From positions 10,677-74,676 of the forward strand of contig CAYRIO010000014.1 in assembly GCA_964424355.1 (NCBI GenBank): a stretch of DNA of 64,000 nucleotides, read 5' to 3'. The notes beneath the pieces were generated by a model, which had not been told where the DNA came from, made no database searches, and saw only the letters and a program-made list of their open reading frames with translations. This stretch comes from CAZEHS01 sp964424355 (GTDB lineage Bacteria > Bacillota > Clostridia > Peptostreptococcales > Acidaminobacteraceae). Shown here one piece after another: positions 44,826 through 52,931 of the stretch. Position 1 is the first letter of the stretch, and every line of letters starts with the position of its first letter. Made by a program: the position numbers and the translations under genes.

Positions 44826-44886
44826 TTGACTTGGCTACCCCAAAAGCCTATACTGATTGTACAGTTTTGTTTACCCATTAGGTAAA
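44826..44886 (+). promoter_or_regulatory. Promoter and palindromic operator of the toxin-antitoxin operon
   Basis: TTGACT (44826-44831), 17 bases, TATACT (44849-44854): a strong sigma-A promoter. The inverted repeat TTTACC-CATTA-GGTAAA (44870-44886) covers the early transcribed region and is the likely site of autoregulation by the antitoxin. Confidence 0.75.
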
Positions 44887-44910
44887 TAAAACTTATTCCG
44901 AGGTGATTGT

Positions 44911-45228
44911 TTGAAACTAGAATACAAGAACAAGACACTTGAAAAAGAATGCACCGACTTTTCCAAAGCTAAACGTTCCTATGGAGACAAGTGCGCCGAG
45001 CGTCTTCATCTGAGAGTGAAGCAGTTGACAGCCGCAGACTCATTAGACGAAATGGTTGCCCATCGAATCGGGCGATGCCATCCGTTAAAAGGCGACCTGA
45101 TCGGAAAATATGCTCTGGATCTTGAGCATCCTTATCGGCTGATCGTTGAACCAACGACAGATTCAAACAACACCAGTGGAATAAAAATAGTCCGGCTATT
45201 GGAGGTGGATGATTATCATGGAAATTAA
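44911..45228 (+). CDS. higB: HigB/RelE-family toxin
   Basis: 105 residues of the RelE/ParE fold, starting with TTG behind GAGGTGATTGT. The segment LTAADSLDEMVAHRIGRCHPLKGDLIGKYALDL and the final strands IKIVRLLEVDDYHGN are typical of HigB-type toxins of the system with a long antitoxin. Such toxins cut mRNA on the ribosome. It overlaps the antitoxin gene by about 10 bases. On the island the pair could stabilise the element. Confidence 0.85.
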   Translation: MKLEYKNKTLEKECTDFSKAKRSYGDKCAERLHLRVKQLTAADSLDEMVAHRIGRCHPLKGDLIGKYALDLEHPYRLIVEPTTDSNNTSGIKIVRLLEVDDYHGN

Positions 45229-46294
45229 AAACAGTATTATTGCCATCCCTCCTGGCGAGAGCATTAAAGAACAGCTGGAAGACCGTAATATGAGCCAAGT
45301 GGAATTTGCTGAAAGGATGGGCTCCAGCACGAAGTTCATTAGTCAGCTGCTGAACGGCAAAGTTCCTCTTACCCATCAGACTGCTCTAAAATTGGAGAGC
45401 GTACTCGGTGTACCCGCGCGCTTCTGGAACAACCTCGAAGCTCTTTACCAAGAAGATCTGGCCAGAATTGATCAGGAAACTGAGCTTGAATCCGAGATTT
45501 CGGTAGCCACTTGCTTCCCGTTCAACGATATGGTTAAAAAAGGCTGGGTCGCTGCAAAAAAAGCTCCTCATGAGCGTGTCGAGGAGCTAAGGCGTTTTTT
45601 TGAGGTTGCTTCACTGAGTCAAGTCAATCATATTAGCAAGCTTGCTCCCGTTTTTAGAAAACTGGATAACGGGAAGGCATCTGATTTCGCTTTATCTGCA
45701 TGGCTTCAGAAGGGTTACTTAGAAGCGCGTGAAATCAACACAAAACCCTTCAACAAGCTAAGATTAAAAACCAGCATCCCTAAAATACGATCATTGATCA
45801 GCGAAAATCCAGAAGTCTTTCAGCCAAAACTTATTGAGATATTGTCTGATTGCGGCGTTGCGCTGGTTTTCCTGCCTCATTTGCAAAACACATTTGCTCA
45901 CGGAGCTACTACATGGGAGAACAAGACCAAAGCCATCATCGCCCTTTCATTGCGCGGAAAGGATGCCGACAAATTCTGGTTCAGTCTGTTCCACGAATTA
46001 GGGCATTTGATTCTCCATGAAAAGGATAATACTTTCATTCAGTACGATGATCCTGCATCCGTAGACATCAGAGAAACAGAAGCAGATGCATTCGCTTCCG
46101 ACACTTTAATTCCCCCGGAACCCTATACAACATTCATCCAATATGGGTTGTTTTCAGAACAGGCCGTACTGAAGTTTGCAGCGGCAATATCCACCCAGCC
46201 CGGCATTGTGGTTGGGCGACTTCAACACGATCACGAGATCGGATTCAATCAACTAAATCACATGAAGATCAAATACGAATGGGTTATACACTAA
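45218..46294 (+). CDS. higA: HigA-family antitoxin fused to an ImmA/IrrE metallopeptidase domain
   Basis: About 358 residues. Residues 10-75 hold a HigA-type helix-turn-helix (SIKEQLEDRNMSQVEFAERMGSSTKFISQLLNGKVPLT); residues 200-340 are an ImmA/IrrE-type zinc peptidase (FWFSLFHELGHLILHEK with the HExxH site). Long HigA proteins of this kind combine a repressor-antitoxin with a peptidase-like domain whose role is unclear. The start at 45218 is preferred; the ATG at 45209 is too close to GGAGGT. Both frames give the same protein except three residues. Confidence 0.88.
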   Translation: MEIKNSIIAIPPGESIKEQLEDRNMSQVEFAERMGSSTKFISQLLNGKVPLTHQTALKLESVLGVPARFWNNLEALYQEDLARIDQETELESEISVATCFPFNDMVKKGWVAAKKAPHERVEELRRFFEVASLSQVNHISKLAPVFRKLDNGKASDFALSAWLQKGYLEAREINTKPFNKLRLKTSIPKIRSLISENPEVFQPKLIEILSDCGVALVFLPHLQNTFAHGATTWENKTKAIIALSLRGKDADKFWFSLFHELGHLILHEKDNTFIQYDDPASVDIRETEADAFASDTLIPPEPYTTFIQYGLFSEQAVLKFAAAISTQPGIVVGRLQHDHEIGFNQLNHMKIKYEWVIH

Positions 46295-46417
46295 CACTTT
46301 GACAGCATGACACTTTACCATTATGCATTCATAGTGCTAAGCATTCTAGAATTGCGCCATAGTGAATTCAGATTCAAAGCGGTTTGCTAATCCATCCGTA
46401 ATGAGAGCTTTAAAAGC

Positions 46418-46450
46418 AAAAGCGAGCGGCCTAAGCCCCTCGCTTTTTTA
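46418..46450 (+). terminator. Terminator of the toxin-antitoxin operon
   Basis: Stem AAAGCGAG/CTCGCTTT followed by a T run (46443-46449). It lies about 125 bases after the antitoxin stop. Confidence 0.8.
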
Positions 46451-46476
46451 CGTAAACAGCCCTGAAAATGACAGGG

Positions 46477-47328
46477 TTATTGCGGCTTTATATTTATCTT
46501 CATAACAGTATTTTTATAAATTAGTACATGTTCCTTTTTTTCTTCATCGAAGCACAAGAAGTATTCATTACTAGAGTTTACAAATGTAAGGCCTTTCAAC
46601 GGCAGTGATCCAGCTATTTCAAAAGAATATGAGTACTTCTTCTCAAATCGCTTTTTTATAATAAACCAAGGCGCAGAGACTATCATTCTCCACAAACCAT
46701 AAATGCAAAAGAGTAATGTGAAAAATCCACCCATTGCAACGATTGCCTTGGTAATTTCTTCCTTTTGCGAAGGCCTTTTTTCCCCAACTGCCTTTTGGTC
46801 TCTATCTGGTTCTTTTACCGGCTCATTTTCAATTTCTTTCATCGTACTAATTACCACGCCTGCCATTGTGTGATCAGATATTTTGTCTTTCCCGACAATT
46901 TCATTGAATGCAGCATAAATATGTACATAAATAGCGATCAGCACTACGGAGTATATAATAACTTGAAGTACTGATATCCAAAAGTTTTTAGAATCATACC
47001 ACAACAAGAACCGCGAAACCGGCCTCCTTAAATTTCCCATGATAACAATTACTGTTTCAATTGTTTGTGTTGAAAAAAATACAACTACGCCAATCATGTA
47101 AATTATATAGTATATAGCTTTGTGTCCCGGCTCCAAAATCGGAATGCAAAAAAATGTAACGAATAAAACAACTGTCCCCCCTAAAACTTCATATAAAATC
47201 TTTCTCAAAAGCTTTTCAGACTGCGAATCAAATGTTTTTTCAACATTATGTTTCTGTGCATTCAAAAATATTTTCCAGAAGAAAACAATTAAAGCTGCCA
47301 AAACAGCTAAAAACTCGTTCATATTCAC
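46477..47328 (-). CDS. Polytopic membrane protein of unknown function
   Basis: 283 residues with about five membrane segments: one at the N-terminus, a pair near residues 45-90, one near 120-140 and one near 195-215, followed by a soluble C-terminal domain. I do not recognise the family. GTG at 47328 follows AGGAAAATA; the ATG at 47322 is an alternative. Island cargo: AT-rich, flanked by hairpins on both sides. It could protect, anchor or regulate something on the island, but nothing in the sequence says what. Confidence 0.65.
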   Translation of the reverse strand: MNMNEFLAVLAALIVFFWKIFLNAQKHNVEKTFDSQSEKLLRKILYEVLGGTVVLFVTFFCIPILEPGHKAIYYIIYMIGVVVFFSTQTIETVIVIMGNLRRPVSRFLLWYDSKNFWISVLQVIIYSVVLIAIYVHIYAAFNEIVGKDKISDHTMAGVVISTMKEIENEPVKEPDRDQKAVGEKRPSQKEEITKAIVAMGGFFTLLFCIYGLWRMIVSAPWFIIKKRFEKKYSYSFEIAGSLPLKGLTFVNSSNEYFLCFDEEKKEHVLIYKNTVMKINIKPQ

Positions 47329-47349
47329 TATTTTCCTTTCATCTACATT

Positions 47350-47386
47350 TTTTTAAATAAACAGCCCTGTCAAATGACAGGGCTGT
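47350..47386 (-). terminator. Hairpin between two island genes
   Basis: Perfect 12-bp stem ACAGCCCTGTCA/TGACAGGGCTGT with an AA loop (47361-47386), followed on the minus strand by TTATTTAAAAAAA. It terminates the 47623-48120 transcript. A related weaker hairpin, CCCTG/CAGGG, follows the stop of the 46477-47328 gene. Confidence 0.7.
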
Positions 47387-47622
47387 AGCATTTTCTTATT
47401 CACCGTCTACTTGTAACACGCATAACGGGTAGCGTACACCATTTTAAACGCTGTAAGGTGGTAAGCGCCCACCCTCTTATTAGTCGCATGGGTGATTGCG
47501 AGATACTTACGGGTTCATTTTACATCAACTTGTTCGAAGGTTCAATACAAATATTGTAACTCAAAGCGTGCAGCTGCAGCCAGGATGATCTGAAAAAAAT
47601 GAGTTACATTGATTTCTGCAGC

Positions 47623-48120
47623 TTAATTTTGCTTTTCGAATATTGTATAGTAGTTATCCGCTTCTCCACCAGCTCCAACCTTAGCAGAAACATAGGTAAC
47701 TGCTGCTTCACTGCGGTCATCCTTCAGGAATGTCAGCTGAGTAATTCCACCATCTGCTTTGATTTGAATTTGCCGGGCTCTGGTGTTTACGCTGCCAGCG
47801 CGAATCATTTCAAGAATCAATTCATCTTGAGATATCGTATACGTGCCATTGCCCCACGTTTCAGCGTGCGATACGCCCAAATCCGAATCTTTATCACCCT
47901 CAGTGGTGTAAGTGCCATCCTTGTTAAAAGTGATGCTCCAAGTCTTATAAGCCGGCATTTCAGGAATATCTTTGTAGTACCTCCACGTCCCCACAATCAG
48001 GCTATCCATCTCAATACGGAGCTCAGAAGCTAATCTGTCTGGAGACGCACTTTCTTTTGAGCATCCAAACAGCGTCAACGCTATGATGCAGCTTAAAGCA
48101 ATGATCATTTCCTTTTTCAT
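47623..48120 (-). CDS. Putative lipoprotein of unknown function
   Basis: 165 residues. A lipoprotein signal ends in LTLFGCSKE (lipidated Cys near residue 21). The rest resembles lipocalin-like or DUF-type extracellular beta proteins (GTWRYYKDIPEMP, TFNKDGTYTTEG, WGNGTYTISQDELIL), common in Firmicutes. GGAGGG precedes the ATG at 48120. It follows the TrbL-like gene by nine bases, so it is in the transfer operon. Surface-exclusion or a protective role are possible but unsupported. Confidence 0.72.
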   Translation of the reverse strand: MKKEMIIALSCIIALTLFGCSKESASPDRLASELRIEMDSLIVGTWRYYKDIPEMPAYKTWSITFNKDGTYTTEGDKDSDLGVSHAETWGNGTYTISQDELILEMIRAGSVNTRARQIQIKADGGITQLTFLKDDRSEAAVTYVSAKVGAGGEADNYYTIFEKQN

Positions 48121-48129
48121 CAAGCCCTC

Positions 48130-48960
48130 CTACGCCGCATTGAATATCGACTTCGACAGTTTACCAGTCATAAAAATAGCAATTACAAGCACCATCGTAT
48201 AACGCAGCACCTCCCAGAGTACTGCCGTCACATCAACGGGATCAAATTCGGTTGCAATCCCAGCAATCAGCGTTCCGTACATACTGAGAATGATGTAAAT
48301 CAATACCCCTTGCATGCATACGGCGAGAAAGTTCTTTAAAAAATTCTTACCAATCTGGCTGGCTTCGGAGTTCCCAAGGGTAGCCATCGGGAGAGCAGCA
48401 ACCGCCATCATAACATATATCTCAATCATCCTTCCAAAGATGATCACGCTGATCATTGTCGTGGAGAACTTATAAACAAGCCACAGTATCGATATTTGGG
48501 ATGCCATCATAAGCTTTACACCAAAGTCCATATTTCCTATGGTTTCTCGCATCACTTCTAGATTTTGAGCTATATTGGGTGCATTTGCTCCAAATACGTT
48601 TCCAATGTTCATGACGACCTCATTACTCATCTGAAATATTGCTCCAAGAATGAGTGGCGTGCTATCCAAAGCTAGCTTGCATAATGCAAATTTGAACATA
48701 ATCCTAAACGGAATCTCTGTTCCAAGGGTTCCATTAAGCCCATCAGTGCGAACAATGATATTATTCAACTCCAATAGGAAAAACAGGGCTAGAAGCATGT
48801 ATCCAATTGGCATAACCGCATTCGTTGCTATTGTTGTAACCCCGTTGTACAAAACGGCATTAAAGGTTTCAGGAGTCTGCGTTAATATGCTCGTATTTGA
48901 ACCGAGGCTTTGTGTTCCAACAATCATACTTCTAACCAATCCAACGATATAGTCTTCCAC
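48130..48960 (-). CDS. TrbL/VirB6-like conjugation membrane protein
   Basis: 276 residues with about six membrane helices in the VirB6/TrbL pattern of Tn1549-type conjugative elements (VMPIGYMLLALFFLLELNNII, GRMIEIYVMMAVAALPMATLGNSE). In functional elements it forms part of the inner-membrane secretion channel. GTG at 48960 lies behind GGGAGGT, which overlaps the end of the upstream gene. The channel ATPase VirB4 and other partners are absent from the island, so it is probably a remnant or works with a helper. Confidence 0.85.
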   Translation of the reverse strand: MEDYIVGLVRSMIVGTQSLGSNTSILTQTPETFNAVLYNGVTTIATNAVMPIGYMLLALFFLLELNNIIVRTDGLNGTLGTEIPFRIMFKFALCKLALDSTPLILGAIFQMSNEVVMNIGNVFGANAPNIAQNLEVMRETIGNMDFGVKLMMASQISILWLVYKFSTTMISVIIFGRMIEIYVMMAVAALPMATLGNSEASQIGKNFLKNFLAVCMQGVLIYIILSMYGTLIAGIATEFDPVDVTAVLWEVLRYTMVLVIAIFMTGKLSKSIFNAA

Positions 48961-48963
48961 GCT

Positions 48964-49293
48964 CTAATACCTCCCGTTCCTTTTCCCAACCACTTTTTTC
49001 AACTCCAACACTTTCCTTACTGCCAGTTTCAAAGTCCACCCGAGCGCCGCTATGGAGCTTATCAGCATTGGTATAGAGACAATAGCCGGTAGGTTGGGAT
49101 CAAGGCCGATGAAGTATGCAGCCACAAAGGGATATATAATAATCATGGTTTCTTTTCTTGGCATTATCCTGATTTTTCTCATTTTTCTATTTTTAACCTC
49201 CGAATGATGTTTTTTTACCGTGTAGCAGACTACACGGCTTAAAATTCTATCCATCTTTTGTTTTATCCGATAGGACTTTTTGAAAGTTAACAT
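48964..49293 (-). CDS. Small membrane protein of the transfer module
   Basis: Up to 109 residues. Two helices (IIIYPFVAAYFIGLDP and AIVSIPMLISSIAALGWTL) are preceded by a strongly basic N-terminus. The place, before the TrbL-like gene, is that of small Maff2- or PrgI-like proteins in Tn1549-type elements, but the sequence match is weak. The start is uncertain: the ATG at 49293 overlaps the upstream gene by seven bases and has no ribosome site, while the internal ATG near residue 44 would leave a 66-residue protein. Confidence 0.55.
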   Translation of the reverse strand: MLTFKKSYRIKQKMDRILSRVVCYTVKKHHSEVKNRKMRKIRIMPRKETMIIIYPFVAAYFIGLDPNLPAIVSIPMLISSIAALGWTLKLAVRKVLELKKVVGKRNGRY

Positions 49294-49574
49294 TCAAAAC
49301 CATCATTCAAATGCGAGGTCAGGATCTTGTTTTTAACTCTTGGATCGACCATGCAGCTTGGACGGATTCGATGCTTTTCGAAATTGTAGATTTTATCTGC
49401 GTTCTTGTACAGATACTTGTCTCCGGCAATGATGCAGAACAGAATTTTTCGGCTTAGATCATCATCACTGGTCTGGTCTCTAATCATCAGTTTGAATTGC
49501 CGCTTAATGAACTTACTTGGGAAACACCGACCTTTAATATCGCCGCTTTGAATAGTATCACTAAACCAAGACAT
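49287..49574 (-). CDS. Small protein of the transfer module, possibly DUF6075
   Basis: 95 residues, soluble. The segment DDLSRKILFCIIAGDKYLYKN and the later IYNFEKHRIRPSCM resemble the small DUF6075 proteins found in Firmicute conjugative elements; the resemblance is by eye. An AAGGAGG site precedes the ATG. It lies between mobC and the small membrane gene; its role is unknown. Confidence 0.6.
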   Translation of the reverse strand: MSWFSDTIQSGDIKGRCFPSKFIKRQFKLMIRDQTSDDDLSRKILFCIIAGDKYLYKNADKIYNFEKHRIRPSCMVDPRVKNKILTSHLNDGFEC

Positions 49575-49597
49575 AAACGGGTCCTCCTTTCATATCT

Positions 49598-49936
49598 CTA
49601 TGACATCCTCATTAGCTTGCTTAAAAGCTCATTCACCAATCCAACAATCCTTTCCTGAGCAGCTACCATCTCGTTGATATCCGCTTCATCAATATGCTTG
49701 CATTCATTTGCAACACGGGCGATTTGATTCACATTGCTCCCGATTTTGCCCAACTCTCCTGTGAGCTTTTTCACATCGCTATAATCTTTTTTGATAACAT
49801 ATCCATCGATAGCCATTTTCCGCAGATACCCTCCTTTGTTCCTTGTTCCAAGCTGCTTCATCTTTGTTTCAATCATTTCGATTTCTTCGTTTGTCACCAT
49901 GAAATAGATCGGTATTGTCCGATATCTTTCTGCCAT
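49598..49936 (-). CDS. mobC: MobC-type relaxosome accessory protein
   Basis: 112 residues. RYRTIPIYFMVTNEEIEMIETKMKQLG, GYLRKMAIDGYVIKKDY and the family motif GKIGSNVNQIARVAN identify a MobC-like ribbon-helix-helix protein, which helps the relaxase open the DNA at oriT. GGGAGGCTGCG precedes the ATG at 49936. The relaxase gene that normally follows is missing; the next gene codes for an unrelated small protein. Confidence 0.88.
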   Translation of the reverse strand: MAERYRTIPIYFMVTNEEIEMIETKMKQLGTRNKGGYLRKMAIDGYVIKKDYSDVKKLTGELGKIGSNVNQIARVANECKHIDEADINEMVAAQERIVGLVNELLSKLMRMS

Positions 49937-49954
49937 CGCAGCCTCCCTTGCAGG

Positions 49955-50055
49955 CTCTATAAAAGGGGATTGGGGGAAACCCCAACAAGCGGAAACATCA
50001 AAGCATCCAACGGATGATTTTGATCGTTTCGGGCAAGTGTATATACACTTGCAAT
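49955..50055. other. Putative oriT region upstream of mobC
   Basis: The perfect 20-bp palindrome GCAAGTGTATATACACTTGC (50033-50052) lies 97 bases ahead of mobC, with GGGGATTGGGGGAAACCCC (49967-49985) between. Inverted repeats plus a G/C-rich nick-like block just before mobC are the usual layout of oriT in mobilisable Firmicute elements. Confidence 0.5.
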
Positions 50056-50173
50056 GCTTGCTATCCTCAAAAACGTTATTGCACAAGAACCAGAAACCCC
50101 AATCCGCCTTCGGCTATCCTCGCTCAAATTCTCGCTCGGAAAGCATGATGGATTGAATCTAAATCCCCCATCC

Positions 50174-51160
50174 TTAAACTTCAAGAGCATTCAGCTTCAC
50201 CTTATAGGTCAACAGGCTATTCCAGATGCAGGATTTCATGTATGGGATAACAGCCCGAATTTCCTGCTGCCTGCTCACATCATCAAACTCAAATACAAAC
50301 GCATGAACGAACTCCATTATGTTCAACAAACCGTAGGACCAATCTATTCTCTGGTTAATCATATCTATTACCTTTGCGTAGGTTACCGCAGACCCTTTAT
50401 ACTTCTCGACACCGTCCATGCATGCCATATCGATAAGGCACACCATAAACAGCTTGTAGATTTCTTGCTTGGATTCTTCATGGTAGCCTTGGATGCTATA
50501 GCTGTCCCAATTGGTTAGAATATGAATAGCTCTTGTCATTTTTCCTCTGTCAGCTTTAAATGAATATGGGATGCCCCTGTTGGATCGTATTTCGTATTCA
50601 ATATCGTCTGAACGGCTATGAGCTTTACCGGTCATGAAGTCAATCACTCCATCATATTGATAGATTGATTCATCAGTATAATCATTATTTAGTTCTATTG
50701 GTTCTTTAGTTAAATCATTATTTAGTAGCTTCGGGTTTTCCGTATTCGGTTTATCCGTTTTCGGATTCTCCGGATACGGTTTAACCGGATACGGATTTCC
50801 CGTTTCTGGTTGAACGCCTTCATTCTCAATATTAAAGCCAGATTCTGTGCTCGGAAGCTCATAAACACTGTATAAGTATCCTCTCAGAAGCCCCCTTTCA
50901 TCTCTGTTAATCTCACGAGTGCAATACCCATACTTCATCAACTCTTTTATGCCGGATGCCGTCCCATCTCTGCCATCTGCAGCATGCTTTTTAAGTTCAT
51001 TCACGTAGATTTTCCAATCATCCGGCAGTGCCAACAAATAGCTCATCAGCCCCTTCGCCTTCCAGCTCAGCCTTGGATCATTGATTACCGCCTTATCTAT
51101 CATCACATAAGGATTTTCTCTGTGTTTTACCCTAATCATGGTTTTGGACGAGTTCGACAT
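50174..51160 (-). CDS. Replication-initiator-like protein with HTH and DUF6017 regions
   Basis: 328 residues. The N-terminal winged-helix part (ENPYVMIDKAVINDPRLSWKAKGLMSYLLALPDDWKI) is that of RepA/DnaD-like initiators of Firmicute conjugative elements; a proline-rich linker follows, then a C-terminal domain (SYGLLNIMEFVHAFVFEFDDVSRQQEIRAVIPYMKSCIWN) of the DUF6017 type. It probably supports replication of the excised circle. AGAGGTGGGGC precedes the ATG. It lies between the RHH gene and the oriT region. Confidence 0.8.
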   Translation of the reverse strand: MSNSSKTMIRVKHRENPYVMIDKAVINDPRLSWKAKGLMSYLLALPDDWKIYVNELKKHAADGRDGTASGIKELMKYGYCTREINRDERGLLRGYLYSVYELPSTESGFNIENEGVQPETGNPYPVKPYPENPKTDKPNTENPKLLNNDLTKEPIELNNDYTDESIYQYDGVIDFMTGKAHSRSDDIEYEIRSNRGIPYSFKADRGKMTRAIHILTNWDSYSIQGYHEESKQEIYKLFMVCLIDMACMDGVEKYKGSAVTYAKVIDMINQRIDWSYGLLNIMEFVHAFVFEFDDVSRQQEIRAVIPYMKSCIWNSLLTYKVKLNALEV

Positions 51161-51191
51161 TATAGCCCCACCTCTTTTTCACTGCCGCTAC

Positions 51192-51509
51192 TTATTTTGC
51201 ATCTATAACACACTGAATTTCTTTGAGCAACGCTCTGATTTCTAGCAGTAGCTTTTCAATTTCATCTGAATCATCCGATAGGATTCTACTGCATTCTTCT
51301 CTCAATTTCTTGATTTCAAGACTCAGCCGGTCGCTTTGGTACCTTCCTGCCATGATGTTGATTTGACTCTCTAAAATCGATCTGCGTATGAACTCTGCCT
51401 TCGGCGTGCCGCTGACTTTATAACGCGCTTTAATCAATCGGCCTTCTTCAGGCGAAACACGGAAGGATATGGTTTTATTTCGAAAACGGTTATAATCTAA
51501 TCCCGGCAT
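51192..51509 (-). CDS. Ribbon-helix-helix mobilisation-type protein
   Basis: 105 residues. The start (NRFRNKTISFRVSPEEGRLIKARYKVSGTPKAEFIRRSILE) is a ribbon-helix-helix as in plasmid mobilisation proteins; a coiled-coil tail follows (LREECSRILSDDSDEIEKLLLEIRALLKEIQ). It overlaps the integrase stop by 13 bases, so it is translated with it. It could be a second relaxosome component or a partition-type regulator. Confidence 0.75.
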   Translation of the reverse strand: MPGLDYNRFRNKTISFRVSPEEGRLIKARYKVSGTPKAEFIRRSILESQINIMAGRYQSDRLSLEIKKLREECSRILSDDSDEIEKLLLEIRALLKEIQCVIDAK

Positions 51510-52570
51510 TCAAAATCCTCCTTAAACTCCTCTGCCAGTTTATTTGCAATTGCTTCTTGCTTATTTGGATACAAATGAGCATATACCATCGTAGAATGTA
51601 ACGAAGAATGACCGAGGCGCTGTCCAATTTCCAAAATAGGAAAATTCAATTCGATTAAATGGGCCACATGCGAATGCCTCAATGAATGAGTTTTGATTTT
51701 TTTAACCCCACTGATCCTTACGCCACGCTTCATTTCACTCATCAAGTACCCCTTCGTAATCGGAAACAGTCTGTCATTGTCAGCAATCCCATAACAACTC
51801 TGAATAAAATCGTTGAGTATTTCTGAAAGAAATTCGGGTATACTGACCTCACGCCTACTTTTTGGAGTCTTCGGCTCTGTAATAACATCCCGACCGCTCA
51901 GTCTTTGATATGACTTCGTAATTGAAATGGTTTTTTTATCAGTATTAATATCTGTTTTAGAAAGTGCCATAAGTTCGCCAATACGAATTCCGGTGTAATA
52001 AAGCGTCATAAAGGCAACATACGACACGCGTTTATCCATCACAGCATCAATGAACTTAGAAAATTCTTCTTTAGTCCAAAACTCCATCTCATCAGCCTTA
52101 TTTCTTCCCATTGTTTCGCCTTTAGAGCATGGATTGCTTTTCAAATCGTGATATCTAACAGCATGTGAAAAGATTGCATTTAATTGATTTTGTATCGTAC
52201 GAAGATAAGTTTGCGAATATCCCTGATTAATCAAACCGTTCTGCCACTTACGTATGTGAACCGGCTTTGTTTCATTCATCTTAAGACGGCCCAGTACAGG
52301 ACTGATTTTTAAATCAATAATGTACTTTTTTGTCCTCATTGTGTGTTCTCTTAATCGCGGCCCAACGTCTGCATAATACAACTGGATATAGTCAGCTAGC
52401 AGCATGTTTAAATCTACTTGTTGGGTCATTATATAGTTCCTGAGCCACTCTTCCGCTTCCCTCTTTGTTGAAAACCCTCGTTTTGTAGATTTTTTAGTGT
52501 TTCCAAAAACGTCCTTGATTCGATATTGAATCTTCCACTTTCCAGCGATGCTGTCTTTTTGAGCTTTCAG
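51497..52570 (-). CDS. int: Tyrosine integrase with an arm-binding domain and a non-canonical start
   Basis: About 357 residues when the open frame is read back to CTG at 52570 (or ATT at 52573). The part after the internal ATG at 52429 holds the core-binding and catalytic domains: Arg in YTGIRIGELM, HSLRHSHVAHL, LGHSS, and the nucleophile Tyr in HSTMVYAHLYP. The part before it, with no stop codon, reads AGKWKIQYRIKDVFGNTKK-STKRGFSTKREAEEWLRN (dash only marks a break here), the arm-binding domain of Tn916-like integrases. GGGGTGA stands four to seven bases ahead of ATT/CTG, so translation probably begins at a rare start codon. It catalyses integration into guaA. Confidence 0.85.
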   Translation of the reverse strand: MKAQKDSIAGKWKIQYRIKDVFGNTKKSTKRGFSTKREAEEWLRNYIMTQQVDLNMLLADYIQLYYADVGPRLREHTMRTKKYIIDLKISPVLGRLKMNETKPVHIRKWQNGLINQGYSQTYLRTIQNQLNAIFSHAVRYHDLKSNPCSKGETMGRNKADEMEFWTKEEFSKFIDAVMDKRVSYVAFMTLYYTGIRIGELMALSKTDINTDKKTISITKSYQRLSGRDVITEPKTPKSRREVSIPEFLSEILNDFIQSCYGIADNDRLFPITKGYLMSEMKRGVRISGVKKIKTHSLRHSHVAHLIELNFPILEIGQRLGHSSLHSTMVYAHLYPNKQEAIANKLAEEFKEDFECRD

Positions 52571-52591
52571 AATTTGTCACCCCTTTATGCA

Positions 52592-52774
52592 CTATGATTG
52601 AAAAAAGCGTTTTTCGAAATACTTTGCTGGTATACGGCCTGTGATAACGATATATCCGCTTTCTTCTAGTTCTTTGTTGAGCTTTCGTATAATCCTGTAA
52701 CTTGATCCGACTGAAATTTGTAGCAGTTCACTCAAATCGTGCGCACGAAGCATAAGTTTGTCATCTGTTTTCAT
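52592..52774 (-). CDS. xis: Excisionase-like small HTH protein
   Basis: 60 residues with one helix-turn-helix (MLRAHDLSELLQISVGSSYRIIRKLNKELEE) and a basic C-terminal wing ending in FEKRFFQS. The size and the place directly before the integrase are those of Tn1549/Tn916-type excisionases. AAAGGAG precedes the ATG. It is transcribed with the integrase from the promoter at 52830-52858. Confidence 0.82.
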   Translation of the reverse strand: MKTDDKLMLRAHDLSELLQISVGSSYRIIRKLNKELEESGYIVITGRIPAKYFEKRFFQS

Positions 52775-52795
52775 AAAATGATTCTCCTTTCAATA

Positions 52796-52871
52796 ATGTA
52801 ACTCATTAGCTACATTTGTTTTTCGCCGCATTATATGCCACATTTTCAACATTGTCAAATTTGAGTTACAT
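52796..52871 (-). promoter_or_regulatory. xis-int promoter with repressor operators
   Basis: On the minus strand TTGACA (52853-52858), 17 bases, TATAAT (52830-52835): a perfect sigma-A promoter. The half-site ATGTARCT occurs as an inverted pair around the early transcript (52796-52803 and 52808-52815) and again just upstream of the -35 element (52864-52871), so the divergent Xre protein probably represses here. Confidence 0.8.
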
Positions 52872-52931
52872 TTTTGAATGCACATAACTCCTCTATATTC
52901 TTTGTGATACTATAAACATGGTGGTGATAAA

